Source: Bacillus sp. B1-b2 (GTDB lineage: Bacteria; Bacillota; Bacilli; Bacillales; Cytobacillaceae). Taken from it: 64,000 nt of DNA. Within the stretch, counting starts at the first letter, position 1, and each line of letters opens with the position of its first letter. Of the stretch, positions 36,538-45,618 are shown piece by piece. The translations under genes were made by a program, and so were the position numbers. The stretch is from positions 35,901 through 99,900 of the forward strand of contig NZ_WEHU01000018.1 in the NCBI RefSeq assembly GCF_009183415.1, in the 5' to 3' direction. A model generated the notes under the pieces. The model was not told the origin of the DNA. It ran no database searches and was given only the letters and a program-made list of their open reading frames with translations.

Positions 36538-37677
36538 CTATTGATTGCTTGTAACCTCTTGCGGTGGGTGTATAATTGTCCATGTCCTCAAAAAGTCAAA
36601 GACACTGGATTTTTCCGTAAGGATTGCAACGTTATTCTTACTTCGTGTAATCGCTACATAGAACTGTGCTATTACTGTATCGGACATTTTATGTTTCCCT
36701 TTGGTAATATGGTTTTCCATCTCTTTAGTAGGAAGTATTAAAACATTTTCATAACTTAACCCTTTCGATTTGCCAAAAGTTATTGATTTAAAATTTATAT
36801 CTCCATCTAATTTAGATATAAATTTGTTTAGCGAACTCACATTGTAATAAAGTAATGTTGGTTTATACTGTTCTATAAACTTAGATACATTATCCATGCT
36901 GACCAAGTATGTACCTATATCTTCATGGACAACACTCTTCGCTGATCGCATGTTAAGGTCACTATACAATGTGTTTGCCAGATTACAAACTATTTGTGGA
37001 CAACGATGGCAAACCTCTAAGTTTTCAAGATTGTCATGCCTTAATACTTCGGTAAAAAAACTAAAAATATTTACACCGCTGTATCTGCCTAGGTAAGAGC
37101 TTGAGTTTGTTGAATAGGTTGCCTGCCGATGGTCTCCTACAACTACAAGATTTAGGTTAGATTGGTAGATAGCCTCAATTATTTTTAAATCATATCCCCC
37201 CATATCTTGTATCTCATCGATAAGGATTGTAGAGTAGATTTTTTCAAGTCTATCGATAACCGCTCTTGCAGAAGCCTCTAAAATTACATAGCAAAACTGA
37301 GCCAACCTTTGATAATAAAGCCTTCCTTGCAGATCGTAGTAATACCTCCAATTAGTAGCTGTTATACCTTTTAAGCGCGGAATTTCTCCTAATGAACAAA
37401 AATTAACTCCTTCTATTTCGGGTCCACCCATAATCTTTCTATATGGCCTAGCGCATTCATTAAGCAAAAACTCCGTCCATGTCTTACATTTTATGTTTGT
37501 AGGTATTATTCCCACTGACTCCATAAGGTCAGATTTCATAGAGTTTAGATTTGCATTGGTATATGTGAGGTATAAAACTTTGCCTTCTTGATAGTTCTTT
37601 ACTGCTTCCCCTATTAATAATGTAGTCTTTCCAGTACCAGCAGCAGCTTTAATAATCCTTTTATTGGATGGCATCAT
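36538..37677 (-). CDS. UvrD-like helicase, GajB-like partner of the OLD nuclease
   Basis: A 379-aa superfamily 1 helicase, shorter than typical UvrD or GajB. Motif I is AAAGTGKTTLL near the start, motif II is ILIDEIQDMGG, motif III VVGDHRQATY, and the late motif is FYVAITRSKNNVAIL. The insertion subdomains appear reduced. It overlaps the OLD nuclease gene by 17 bases. Class 2 OLD proteins and Gabija systems pair such a helicase with an OLD nuclease in anti-phage defence. Confidence 0.8.
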   Translation of the reverse strand: MMPSNKRIIKAAAGTGKTTLLIGEAVKNYQEGKVLYLTYTNANLNSMKSDLMESVGIIPTNIKCKTWTEFLLNECARPYRKIMGGPEIEGVNFCSLGEIPRLKGITATNWRYYYDLQGRLYYQRLAQFCYVILEASARAVIDRLEKIYSTILIDEIQDMGGYDLKIIEAIYQSNLNLVVVGDHRQATYSTNSSSYLGRYSGVNIFSFFTEVLRHDNLENLEVCHRCPQIVCNLANTLYSDLNMRSAKSVVHEDIGTYLVSMDNVSKFIEQYKPTLLYYNVSSLNKFISKLDGDINFKSITFGKSKGLSYENVLILPTKEMENHITKGKHKMSDTVIAQFYVAITRSKNNVAILTEKSSVFDFLRTWTIIHPPQEVTSNQ

Positions 37678-39274
37678 TTATATACTCCGGATAATTTAAT
37701 TGTATTTCGCTGTTTAAGAATACTTTTAAGGCCCAATCTGTTTTGTTACTAAGCATATACTCTAGCAATTCTTCTTCGGTTTTATCAGGTTTTCCAAGTA
37801 TTGTTTTTAACTTCTCATAATTACTGGCATCACATTTTAACACTTGTGGTTCTAAGGTATTTAGCTCATTATTTTGGCTAAAACACAACTTAATTGTGCC
37901 ACCTTTGTATTCCTTATATTTGTTGTCAATATTCTTTTCATAATCATGATCGTTATCGGTAACCACAATAGTTTCTATACTTAGCAATTTTGCTATATCT
38001 AAAAATCTTTTAAATGAAAGGCCATTTACTGATATAACATCTATCCCGTCATCTATTGGCAGTTTATTGTATTTTTGATGATAGGCTTTTTGAATGATCA
38101 AATCATCTGCTGGGCCTTCGACTAATATTACCTTCTTAGACAATATAAATCTCAGAGTGTCATAGCTCGGTAGCTTATGAAAATAGCTTCTTGTATCCTT
38201 TGGCAATTGATTTAACTTTCCACTTCTGTTCTCACCAAGCAGAATAACATTTTCCATCGCCATCTTATTTAACACATATGAACTATGGGTAGTAATAATC
38301 AATTGTTGATCAGAACATTCCGATATGATTTTATCTAATAAAATCCTCATGTTTGAAAAGGAAAGATGACTCTCTGGTTCTTCTATAAGGATTAAGTTTC
38401 TTTCAGGCTTCCTATTTCCAATAGACAGGGTAGTCTTTATAACATTCTGTTCCCCTTTACCGATATATTCGAAAGGAATATTGTCCATGAAAGCAGCAAT
38501 GGCGGATTCCCATGTCGCCTTTTGAGTCACATCTAACGATATCGATAAATTCCTAGTATCGTCTAACATAAGATTTTTCTTCTGGTTTAATACTTCATTT
38601 ATAGAAGCAATGTTAGGATCTTCACCAAACCTCTCCTTATAACTTCTGTATAGAACAGCCAGATTAGCCTTTTGCTTTTCATCTAAGACATCTGAAATAA
38701 TCTTCATAATATACTTTTGAGAACTAGCAGAGAGACTTGTCGTGGTTGAATCAATCAGGTGAGATTTTATTGGGATTGACCTTGTAGTAATCGTTGTTCC
38801 TGCAAAACTTTTCCATTCAACTGTATAGTACTCAGTTGGGATATGTATAAAATTTTTGTTCTTAATATACTCTTGATACTCCTCACGATAATGCTCATTG
38901 AATTTAATAGCGAATACGAACCCCGGCAAATTGGTATTTTCGCTATTCTCTAAACCTATCAATTCATTAAGGTCCGAATCTTCTGAAACCGAAAAGTATA
39001 ATTCTATTTTTGTTTCTGGAGGGGTAATCTTATTATCAACTTTTACTGCCTCGATAAATTGGTTTACTACTTTTCTGTTAAATATGTAGGGAGATAACTC
39101 ATAAAAGATTGGCTTCCCATTTATTGTCCCTGTTAAGGCTAAGTGAATTGCTTCAAGTAATGTCGATTTTCCAGCACCGTTGTTTCCAATCATAATTGAG
39201 TAGTTATTATCAAATTCTAAGGAGAATTCCTCGAACTTCTTGTAATTAAATATTTTAATTTTTTTTAATAACAT
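37661..39274 (-). CDS. Class 2 OLD-family ATPase-TOPRIM nuclease, GajA-like
   Basis: A 537-aa protein: ABC-type ATPase with P-loop GNNGAGKSTLLEAIH near residues 30-45, signature-side LILIEEPESHLSF, a His switch in ITTHSSYVL, then a TOPRIM nuclease domain with VILVEGPADDLII and VTDNDHD. It starts a two-gene operon with the UvrD-like helicase. Gabija GajA is about 578 aa, so this is slightly short but has all parts. Confidence 0.82.
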   Translation of the reverse strand: MLLKKIKIFNYKKFEEFSLEFDNNYSIMIGNNGAGKSTLLEAIHLALTGTINGKPIFYELSPYIFNRKVVNQFIEAVKVDNKITPPETKIELYFSVSEDSDLNELIGLENSENTNLPGFVFAIKFNEHYREEYQEYIKNKNFIHIPTEYYTVEWKSFAGTTITTRSIPIKSHLIDSTTTSLSASSQKYIMKIISDVLDEKQKANLAVLYRSYKERFGEDPNIASINEVLNQKKNLMLDDTRNLSISLDVTQKATWESAIAAFMDNIPFEYIGKGEQNVIKTTLSIGNRKPERNLILIEEPESHLSFSNMRILLDKIISECSDQQLIITTHSSYVLNKMAMENVILLGENRSGKLNQLPKDTRSYFHKLPSYDTLRFILSKKVILVEGPADDLIIQKAYHQKYNKLPIDDGIDVISVNGLSFKRFLDIAKLLSIETIVVTDNDHDYEKNIDNKYKEYKGGTIKLCFSQNNELNTLEPQVLKCDASNYEKLKTILGKPDKTEEELLEYMLSNKTDWALKVFLNSEIQLNYPEYINDAIQ

Positions 39275-39336
39275 CTCTCTTCTTCCCCCAATCCGTATTA
39301 TTATGTACAGTTAGTTACTGTATTCGTATGCAGTTA

Positions 39337-40110
39337 TTATTTTTTACACAGTATCCATTGAAAGAAATATTCGTCACTATTAGATTCTAATAGTATTTTC
39401 TTTAGTATCGCATTCCCTTGAGGTAGATACCTTTCAAGCGGGTATAGGCCCTGACTTTTTACAATAGAAAAGCCAGCAACCTCAATCATTCTCTTTAAGT
39501 CAGGTAAATGATAAAATTCAAAAACATCGCCCAAACTCCCATACATTCTCATTTCCTTATATCGTTTAAGTGCTAGAGTTACAGATTTCGAACGTTCATA
39601 AACCTCAGCAGAGTATATTTTATGCAGTTGCTCTGCAGGATCAGAGATATACCCTAAAACATTGTGGCAGGTAATAAAAGAGTAAGAGTTTAGGAAGTAA
39701 TTAGAAGTTAGATTAACCATATCCATAACTGTAACATTTCCATTCAAATTATTATATAAGAGCCTTGTAAGCCACCCTTTACCGCAGCCAATATCAAGAA
39801 CATTTCCTCCCTCCGGTATGAGGGGCAAAGACTCCTTCATAGCTACTTCTAGCTCATCATAAAAGGGATTGAGGTTCACATCCATCACTCCACTTTGAAA
39901 TTCATTCAATGTATTCCCACTACAACGGCTGACTCCATTAACTCTCTTGCTTCTTTTACCTTTTGAGCTTAGAATATTATCTTGAATATGTAACGTAGCC
40001 ATAATCTTTTCCATATTTCTAATTGAAACAAGAATCCTTGCATATTCTCTAATTGACATGCCCCTACAGAACTGGTAAAAGGAAGAAAGGCTTTTATTTT
40101 CAACACCCAT
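39337..40110 (-). CDS. Class I SAM-dependent methyltransferase, orphan
   Basis: A 257-aa protein. Residues about 1-90 are an unknown leader domain; a Rossmann-like methyltransferase follows with motif I VLDIGCGKGWLTRLL and a probable acidic residue in VTVMDMV. The C-terminus (EFYHLPDLKRMIEVAGF) is common in small-molecule methyltransferases. No restriction enzyme or DNA target-recognition domain adjoins it, so DNA methylation is not indicated. Its downstream neighbour is the OLD nuclease gene. Confidence 0.6.
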   Translation of the reverse strand: MGVENKSLSSFYQFCRGMSIREYARILVSIRNMEKIMATLHIQDNILSSKGKRSKRVNGVSRCSGNTLNEFQSGVMDVNLNPFYDELEVAMKESLPLIPEGGNVLDIGCGKGWLTRLLYNNLNGNVTVMDMVNLTSNYFLNSYSFITCHNVLGYISDPAEQLHKIYSAEVYERSKSVTLALKRYKEMRMYGSLGDVFEFYHLPDLKRMIEVAGFSIVKSQGLYPLERYLPQGNAILKKILLESNSDEYFFQWILCKK

Positions 40111-40118
40111 CCTACAAG

Positions 40119-40418
40119 CTAATTGCCAAGCATCTTTTTTACTCTAATTGATTGGAAAATAGTAACCCATTCATCCATATAATTGTTTTCAAAAGAGGCC
40201 ATAATATCCGCAGCAAGCTCCCTAAGACGTTTCTCATTTTCAATCTGCTTTTCCTTCTTTTTTTCTGCCTCAATTTGTTCTTGTCTTGCGCATTCGGAGC
40301 AGTTCATTATCTTATACTCTCGGTGTCTATTCCAGTCGTCCATCTCTCCAATTTCAGTATAAGTGCTTTTTCCACACTTACACGGATATTCCCTTCGGTA
40401 CATTTCTTCCCAACTCAC
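40119..40418 (-). CDS. Small zinc-ribbon coiled-coil protein
   Basis: A 99-aa protein: four Cys in two pairs (YPCKCGKS and MNCSECARQ) probably bind zinc, then a charged coiled coil (QIEAEKKKEKQIENEKRL) and a hydrophobic C-terminus. It lies 8 bases upstream of the methyltransferase on the same strand. I do not recognise the family. Confidence 0.6.
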   Translation of the reverse strand: MSWEEMYRREYPCKCGKSTYTEIGEMDDWNRHREYKIMNCSECARQEQIEAEKKKEKQIENEKRLRELAADIMASFENNYMDEWVTIFQSIRVKKMLGN

Positions 40419-40890
40419 TAAATAACCCCCAATTTAAGTTTACTCCCTTCTTATATTATACAAAATATTCCTAAATAAATTTACACTCAAAAGGAGCCTA
40501 TGAGCCAAAACGAAATCCGCCTTTAGAGTAACTATCTAAAGAATAAACAAAACATACTTATTCTTAGGTATATACTTTTCCATAATTTCCTCAATCCTCC
40601 TTAATTCATTTAGAGTCTATCTATCCATTAGAAAGAACTTTTTAGGAGTATTAGGCTCCTTTAGGATAAAAGTTTTCCCTTATCAAGAACGCACAGCGAT
40701 ACCTCATATAGAAACATTAGGGCAATAGTTCCCCTTAAATTGAAAATAAATATTATACTGAGCTTGAAAGCTCATTTATTGCAAAACACGAAATTAAATT
40801 TGTAAATTAACGATTACACTTCATGTGTAGCAAGAATACTTTTTAATCCGACATAATTTAAACAGATGTGAAGATAGAACTATTAATAAA
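40419..40890. other. Gap in the island, no gene seen
   Basis: Strongly AT-rich with many stops on both strands; no hairpin terminator, repeat or RNA gene could be supported. Confidence 0.5.
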
Positions 40891-41177
40891 CTATCGTATA
40901 TTCAGCTGCGAAAGGATAATTTCAATTGTTCTAATCTGAAGCCCAAAATGCTTACTAATATCGTCTATACAAATACCCTTCCTATACATTTCATTTATTC
41001 TCTGAGCAACTACCGCTTTTCGCTGTCTTCTCTTAATATTATGCCGCTCCAGAATCCTAAAAACCTCAGTAGAACTAATGCCTAATTCATTACCACTTTT
41101 TCACCGCTCATGCCTTCCATAACGTATAATTGAACGGCCTTCTTTTCAATTATTGCCTTCTCTTCCTTATAGTTCAT
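40891..41177 (-). pseudogene. Frameshifted helix-turn-helix gene
   Basis: Starting at ATG 41177 the frame reads MNYKEEKAIIEKKAVQLYV and MEGMSGEKV. After a one-base loss near 41090 it continues in another frame as NELGISSTEVFRILERHNI, RRQRKAVVAQRINEMY and DDISKHFGLQIRTIEIIL. Two HTH-like units (GISSTEVFRIL and ISKHFGLQIRTIE) are visible. A single base inserted in the GTGGTAATG stretch would restore about 95 codons. Probably a former regulator or recombination accessory gene. Confidence 0.6.
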
Positions 41178-41318
41178 TTTGAACCACACTCCCATTTTTC
41201 CGTAGCTTGTTCTTTCTTTGTTATTTAACGGTTTACCTAAAAACAAAAGGACCAATTGGCCCTTTTTTGGTACTTCATAATTTTTGAATTATTTTTCTTT
41301 TTCGTTGATTGTAAATAA

Positions 41319-41867
41319 TTATTTTTTCTTACTCCATAAGACCGCTATATTAAATTGAACACTTTCAAATAATTCAAGCGGTATAATTGCAGGTACTGTG
41401 ATCTTGGCCCACTCATTAGGTGGATTTTTAACAGTACTTGCGGTTCCATTTTTATAATTAGTACTGGTCTTGTTATAATAAAGTTCTCCAATATAAATGC
41501 GTGATTTTGCAATCCATCTTATTCTAACCGGATTCCACGGCAGATCATTTTTGTAAAAATATCCTTCTTTATTGAGCAAAACAGAAACATCTGTATAAGA
41601 TTTACCTATTTTAAGATAGTTGAAGATTTTCATAACTACTTCACTTTCTTCTTGTTGGATTAATAATTTCCCATTTTCACATCGATAACCATATGGGACT
41701 CTCCCAAGAATCACTTTCCCTTGTTCCCTTGCCCTTTTCAAACCACGGGCTGTTCTTTTAGCCATATATTCTCTTTCCTTCTCATGAATTAGATTTAATA
41801 GAGAATCTGCATTCCCTTCATTAATCCCACGAACCAAAATATCCTCAATACTTGTCAAAAATATCAC
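41319..41867 (-). pseudogene. Truncated large serine recombinase
   Basis: 182 codons matching the middle of a large serine recombinase: the long helix KEREYMAKRTARGLKRARE, the recombinase-domain motif GRVPYGYRCENGK and the zinc-ribbon-side region with NPVRIRWIAKSRIYIGELYY. The N-terminal catalytic domain with its nucleophilic Ser is missing, and so is the C-terminal coiled coil. It cannot recombine alone. A leader-like hairpin lies upstream. Confidence 0.7.
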
Positions 41868-41894
41868 TCTCTTTTCATTTTTTCTTAATAAAAG

Positions 41895-41968
41895 ACAAAA
41901 AACCCCAACGAATAAACATACGAATAATGAGCTTCGTACATTTATTAGTTGGGGTTTTCCCTTTTTCG
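41895..41968 (-). promoter_or_regulatory. Leader hairpin A (AAAGGGAAAACCCC type)
   Basis: On the minus strand AAAAAGGGAAAACCCCAAC leads into an imperfect inner stem and closes with TTGGGGTTTTTTG, 30 bases before the serine recombinase frame. The end looks like an intrinsic terminator. Related elements lie at 48431, 50443 and 51138. Confidence 0.55.
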
Positions 41969-42018
41969 TTTATTAAGTTATTAAGATAGTAACACCACAG
42001 TTATTTTTTTGCAATAGC

Positions 42019-42225
42019 CTATTTTAAACTTAATTGGATTTTATATAGGATGAATTTGATTGCCTTATTTCTGTTTCTCAAGGGAACAATTTTTTTATAC
42101 TGAATTCCCCTCTCATTTAAAACATCTTCAAGATAAAATTGAGCATCACAGTCTGTTAAGGATATCTTTACTTCACCTTTCTCGATTATCTCTTCTATGA
42201 GGCTAGCATATAAAGAAATTGACAT
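42019..42225 (-). CDS. Small protein of unknown function
   Basis: A 68-aa protein starting MSISLYASLIEEIIEKGEV, mostly helix and strand, with one Cys and a basic C-terminus. The only support is an intact frame and a weak GGTGTTCTCCC ribosome-site region. Nothing in it is recognisable. Confidence 0.4.
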   Translation of the reverse strand: MSISLYASLIEEIIEKGEVKISLTDCDAQFYLEDVLNERGIQYKKIVPLRNRNKAIKFILYKIQLSLK

Positions 42226-42309
42226 GGGAGAACACCTACATCCTACTGCGTAATTACGTTTATCTTTTATTTTAAGTTCCAGTTAAATATTTCTCTACTT
42301 GTTAGCAAT

Positions 42310-42471
42310 TTAGAATTCGTTAATAATGAATTCAATCAAATCTATATCATCATCTGATAAAATAAACTTCTTTTGAATTGCTTTCATTGGAATCCCTTTT
42401 TTAGCAAACTCAATTGCAATGATTAAAATTTCATCATCGCTATATCTATACTCAATTTTATCTTTATTCAT
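42310..42471 (-). CDS. 53-aa small helical protein
   Basis: Starts at ATG 42471 behind GAGGTG and reads MNKDKIEYRYSDDEILIIA, then KGIPMKAIQKKFILSDDDI. The second half has an HTH-like spacing. Unknown family; one of a run of small island genes. Confidence 0.5.
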   Translation of the reverse strand: MNKDKIEYRYSDDEILIIAIEFAKKGIPMKAIQKKFILSDDDIDLIEFIINEF

Positions 42472-42502
42472 CTATAACACCTCTAACCTGAAACAATAGG
42501 AT

Positions 42503-42763
42503 TTAGAGCCTCTTTAAAAAAGTCTCACAGTTCTTAGGGATAACAAAAGCAGTGAACTCCTTACCCATTCCTTCATTCGGTTGCTCCTTTATTGCCTGTA
42601 TCAAAGATGGATTAGAAAAGCCCAGAGGCAGCGCAAATTCCCCGGTATATTCGGCAAGTTGCTGATTTATATATTTCCCCTTACTTCTTCCGCAGCTACA
42701 GCTCTTTTCAGTCATGATCAGATTAAATATATCATTACACTCAAGGCACATAAGAAGCTTCAT
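42503..42763 (-). CDS. Zinc-ribbon protein paired with the 533-aa gene
   Basis: An 86-aa protein with an N-terminal four-Cys ribbon (MCLECNDIF and CSCGRSKGKY) and the C-terminal block PLGFSNPSLIQAI then AFVIPKNCETF. I recall this layout as a widespread family in mobile DNA without known function. ATG 42763 sits behind GGAGGG. It overlaps no gene but follows the 533-aa gene within 14 bases, so they form a pair. Confidence 0.65.
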   Translation of the reverse strand: MKLLMCLECNDIFNLIMTEKSCSCGRSKGKYINQQLAEYTGEFALPLGFSNPSLIQAIKEQPNEGMGKEFTAFVIPKNCETFLKRL

Positions 42764-42776
42764 TTGCATCCCTCCA

Positions 42777-44378
42777 TTAATTAGTGTTCTTTTTCTTATC
42801 AATCATCTCTTGAATGTATGTTATTACTCCGGGGTCGTTCCTATACTCTGTTATTTTTTCAGTGATTAGCTTGTTTTCAAACATGCCCCTTAATAGCTTA
42901 ATGCTATCTGCTTTCACTTTTAAATTATAAAAGTCATCGAGTATTAGCTTTGCAAGTAGCGTTATAATAAACTCTTTTTCCTGAATCCCTTCAAGCCTTA
43001 GCCAAGCATCTTTGGTAAGATACGTTTGAAACTTTTCAGTAAGCATTTTTCCGAGTATTAGCTTCATCGATTCAATTTCATAACTATACAATTGTTCTTT
43101 AATCTCAGGATTTTTCCTTAAAAACTTTTCAATGCTATATGCTACTGTTTTTAAATAGAAGTCCTGCTTTTCCGACAGTAAAACCGAATAATTATTAAAA
43201 TAAAGAAAAGCATCTTCATTATCCAAATAGTAGCTTTTGCTTTCCTTCTTGTTATTAAGAACCAACATAGGAGCAATACTCTTATAGAATTCCTGAAGTT
43301 CTTCTTCTATCCTACTATTTCCCTTTTGTAATAGAAGGCTCGCTTTTTTATCCCAATCTGGAAAACAAGAGGTGAACTTCTCCACAACGTCGGTTAAAGG
43401 GATATAGGTTCTAATTTCACGGCCCGGAAACTTGATATCCATTACCATCATTCCAAATGTTCTTTCAACAATGGCTGGATGACCTTCAATTTTGCGAAAG
43501 GCTTCCAAAAAATCATATTTTTGTGGTGGGATACTTACCCAAGTAAGAGTAATTGCCCCTAACATTTCTTCAGGTTTGTACTTCGGTCCACCTTCCTCCT
43601 TGCAAGCCATAAAAAACAAACTATTTAGGTCCTTAACTAGATTCAAATAATAGACCAAGAGCTTAACAGCCCCAATCTGTGTTGGGGAAGAGTACTTAAC
43701 TAATTTTTCCTTAATCCACTTGTGGAAAGTTTCTTTATCAGAGTACTTATAAACTAGCTCCAAGATTTTTTCCTGATCTGCAATTGTCCATCTTTCAATC
43801 AATTCTATTTTTTCACGTTCACTTTCAGGAGAAAATTGGTTAAGCAGCTGCTGTGGATCAACGCGTATCGGTAACTTTATTGGGGCTGAGAGATGAGTGT
43901 CTGCCCATTGTTTTGCTTTTACACACTGCAAATGATCTATATCTCCACTTACACTAGCAAACTTGGGAAAGCGGCTCTCAATGAGCATAGCAATTGCTAA
44001 TATGTAAAGATGGTAAGGGTATCCTTGGGTCTTAGCATCAAAAACAACAACTGAGCTTTCCCCATCCCTTAAAATATCTGTTTCATTATTAGTAGAAGAT
44101 GGTGCAGCCTCCCTATACATCTTAATATCTGAGTAAAGCTTAAAAGTTTCTCCAAATTTCTTACTGCCTAAACCCCCACATGTTTTCCAATATCCAGAAG
44201 GTTCTTCGCGTTCTTGGGATTTAACATATACAGGAATTTGAGTATCAAATAACTTTTTTTCACCTAAATCTGCAAAATCATAAGCTTGCAGTAATTTCAC
44301 TGTTTCTTTGTAAACACTTGTCCAATCTTGTTGTGAAATCTGATAAGGAAGCACCGACAGGCTAACATATGTACCCAA
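42777..44378 (-). CDS. Uncharacterised 533-aa island protein
   Basis: A large soluble protein starting MGTYVSLSVLPYQISQQDW. It is acidic in the middle, helical in the second half, and shows no P-loop, nuclease, protease or membrane motif that I can see. Its only direct partner is the 86-aa zinc-ribbon protein just downstream. It carries normal codon use for the island and a full reading frame, so it is probably real and functional. I do not know what it does. Confidence 0.7.
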   Translation of the reverse strand: MGTYVSLSVLPYQISQQDWTSVYKETVKLLQAYDFADLGEKKLFDTQIPVYVKSQEREEPSGYWKTCGGLGSKKFGETFKLYSDIKMYREAAPSSTNNETDILRDGESSVVVFDAKTQGYPYHLYILAIAMLIESRFPKFASVSGDIDHLQCVKAKQWADTHLSAPIKLPIRVDPQQLLNQFSPESEREKIELIERWTIADQEKILELVYKYSDKETFHKWIKEKLVKYSSPTQIGAVKLLVYYLNLVKDLNSLFFMACKEEGGPKYKPEEMLGAITLTWVSIPPQKYDFLEAFRKIEGHPAIVERTFGMMVMDIKFPGREIRTYIPLTDVVEKFTSCFPDWDKKASLLLQKGNSRIEEELQEFYKSIAPMLVLNNKKESKSYYLDNEDAFLYFNNYSVLLSEKQDFYLKTVAYSIEKFLRKNPEIKEQLYSYEIESMKLILGKMLTEKFQTYLTKDAWLRLEGIQEKEFIITLLAKLILDDFYNLKVKADSIKLLRGMFENKLITEKITEYRNDPGVITYIQEMIDKKKNTN

Positions 44379-44463
44379 TCAAAAACCACACCCCTTCTTC
44401 TGAGATAGAATTGAAAGAGAAATCCCTTCTCCTTTATGGCAATTTTTTAATATCACCAAATTA

Positions 44464-44499
44464 AAAAGGTTATCTCGACATCAGGAAGATAACCTTTTA
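44464..44499 (-). terminator. Terminator upstream of the 533-aa gene
   Basis: A 12-bp stem AAAAGGTTATCT / AGATAACCTTTT. It may end the 104-aa gene transcript or act as a leader of the 533-aa gene. Confidence 0.6.
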
Positions 44500-44551
44500 T
44501 TTGTTTTCCAGAATTATAGAAAAGCTGTAAGCTTCTCTATATTGCATCCTG

Positions 44552-44866
44552 TTACTCAATTCTATAAGTTGCTCTGTTAGATTTGTTATATACTCGATGT
44601 ATATCTTTCTTGGATTGTTTTACATATGACTTAATCATTGAATAATCGTTCGTGTTAGCATCTTTCACTTTCTCCAGAGTTGCTCCTACACTTCCAGCCA
44701 AATATCCAGCTGCCCCCAGTATCACTCGCAGTTCATCCATCAATTCTGAAGTTAATGCTTCATGGGCATTATTTTTCATGATGTTATCTTCTGCGTCTTC
44801 AACAATTGTTGCTAAATCTATTACCAACTTTCCTGAATATACCTGCACTTCGGAAACCTCCCCCAT
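44552..44866 (-). CDS. Small helical protein, unknown
   Basis: A 104-aa protein beginning MGEVSEVQVYSGKLVIDLA, with an amphipathic central part (LGAAGYLAGSVGATLEKV) and a basic C-terminal tail. The start follows GGGGGAGG closely. Not recognised; it belongs to the small-gene block next to the Xre repressor. Confidence 0.5.
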   Translation of the reverse strand: MGEVSEVQVYSGKLVIDLATIVEDAEDNIMKNNAHEALTSELMDELRVILGAAGYLAGSVGATLEKVKDANTNDYSMIKSYVKQSKKDIHRVYNKSNRATYRIE

Positions 44867-44938
44867 TTAACTATTATTAGTACTCCCTAGCGCTCACTAT
44901 TAGTAGCTTATTTAAATGTATTATGCTTTTTTTAGCCG

Positions 44939-45199
44939 TTATTTTTCCTTCTCTATTCTCATACCTGCCTTTATTAGTGACAGGTGAAAAAGATCTCTTT
45001 TGTCACATTCTTCACTACTAGTAAAATCAAAAATAAAGTTATCAGTTACAACCTCATACTTTGCAAGAACGGTTATTATATCCATTAAAAGTTCATCATA
45101 AATATCAGTACGAGGATTCTCATGTATTTTTGTAATTCTATATAAGTCCACTTGAATAAATCCTAAATGTTTAGAATATGTCAAAGATAATCCTCCCAT
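44939..45199 (-). CDS. Small protein, unknown
   Basis: An 86-aa protein starting MGGLSLTYSKHLGFIQVDL. No motif is recognised. It is coupled to the 98-aa gene by one shared base at 45199, which supports the pair as a two-gene unit. Confidence 0.5.
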   Translation of the reverse strand: MGGLSLTYSKHLGFIQVDLYRITKIHENPRTDIYDELLMDIITVLAKYEVVTDNFIFDFTSSEECDKRDLFHLSLIKAGMRIEKEK

Positions 45200-45495
45200 T
45201 AAAACATTTTCTGTGGATTTACTAAGGTGTTTATGGCAAACATAAGGGCATCATTAAAAGCAGTCCGATAGGCTAATTTCGTTTGGATATGTACCTGCTC
45301 AAAAATGTTAGCTCTAATATCATCAATGAATTCATCTTTTTTTGTTTCATCCTCAAACTTTTCGAATTGGGCAAGCTTTTCATCTAGATCTTTATGAAGC
45401 AATTCCGAGTACATAACGTACTCTTCACTTGTGATAATTTGTTCAAGCCTTTCCTCAATTAACCTGTCCACAACCTTTTGAAATCCATCAATCAT
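45199..45495 (-). CDS. Small acidic helical protein, unknown
   Basis: A 98-aa protein (MIDGFQKVVDRLIEERLEQ) made of charged helices with no Cys and no membrane part. It is first in a short minus-strand operon and divergent from the Xre-type repressor at 45619, which may control it. Not recognised. Confidence 0.5.
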   Translation of the reverse strand: MIDGFQKVVDRLIEERLEQIITSEEYVMYSELLHKDLDEKLAQFEKFEDETKKDEFIDDIRANIFEQVHIQTKLAYRTAFNDALMFAINTLVNPQKMF

Positions 45496-45529
45496 TAAAT
45501 ACCACCCTTTTTATTCCTTATTGGAATAT

Positions 45530-45590
45530 ATTCTTAAATAGAATATAACACGATATATATTGATTGTAAAATTCAATAACGATACGATTA
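45530..45590. promoter_or_regulatory. Candidate operators between the 98-aa gene and the Xre gene
   Basis: Two inverted repeats lie in this divergent gap: TATTCTTAAATAGAATA and TATTGATTGTAAAATTCAATA. They are plausible sites for the divergently encoded Xre repressor. Confidence 0.4.
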
Positions 45591-45618
45591 CTAATAATGA
45601 TGTTTAGAGGGCTGAAAT

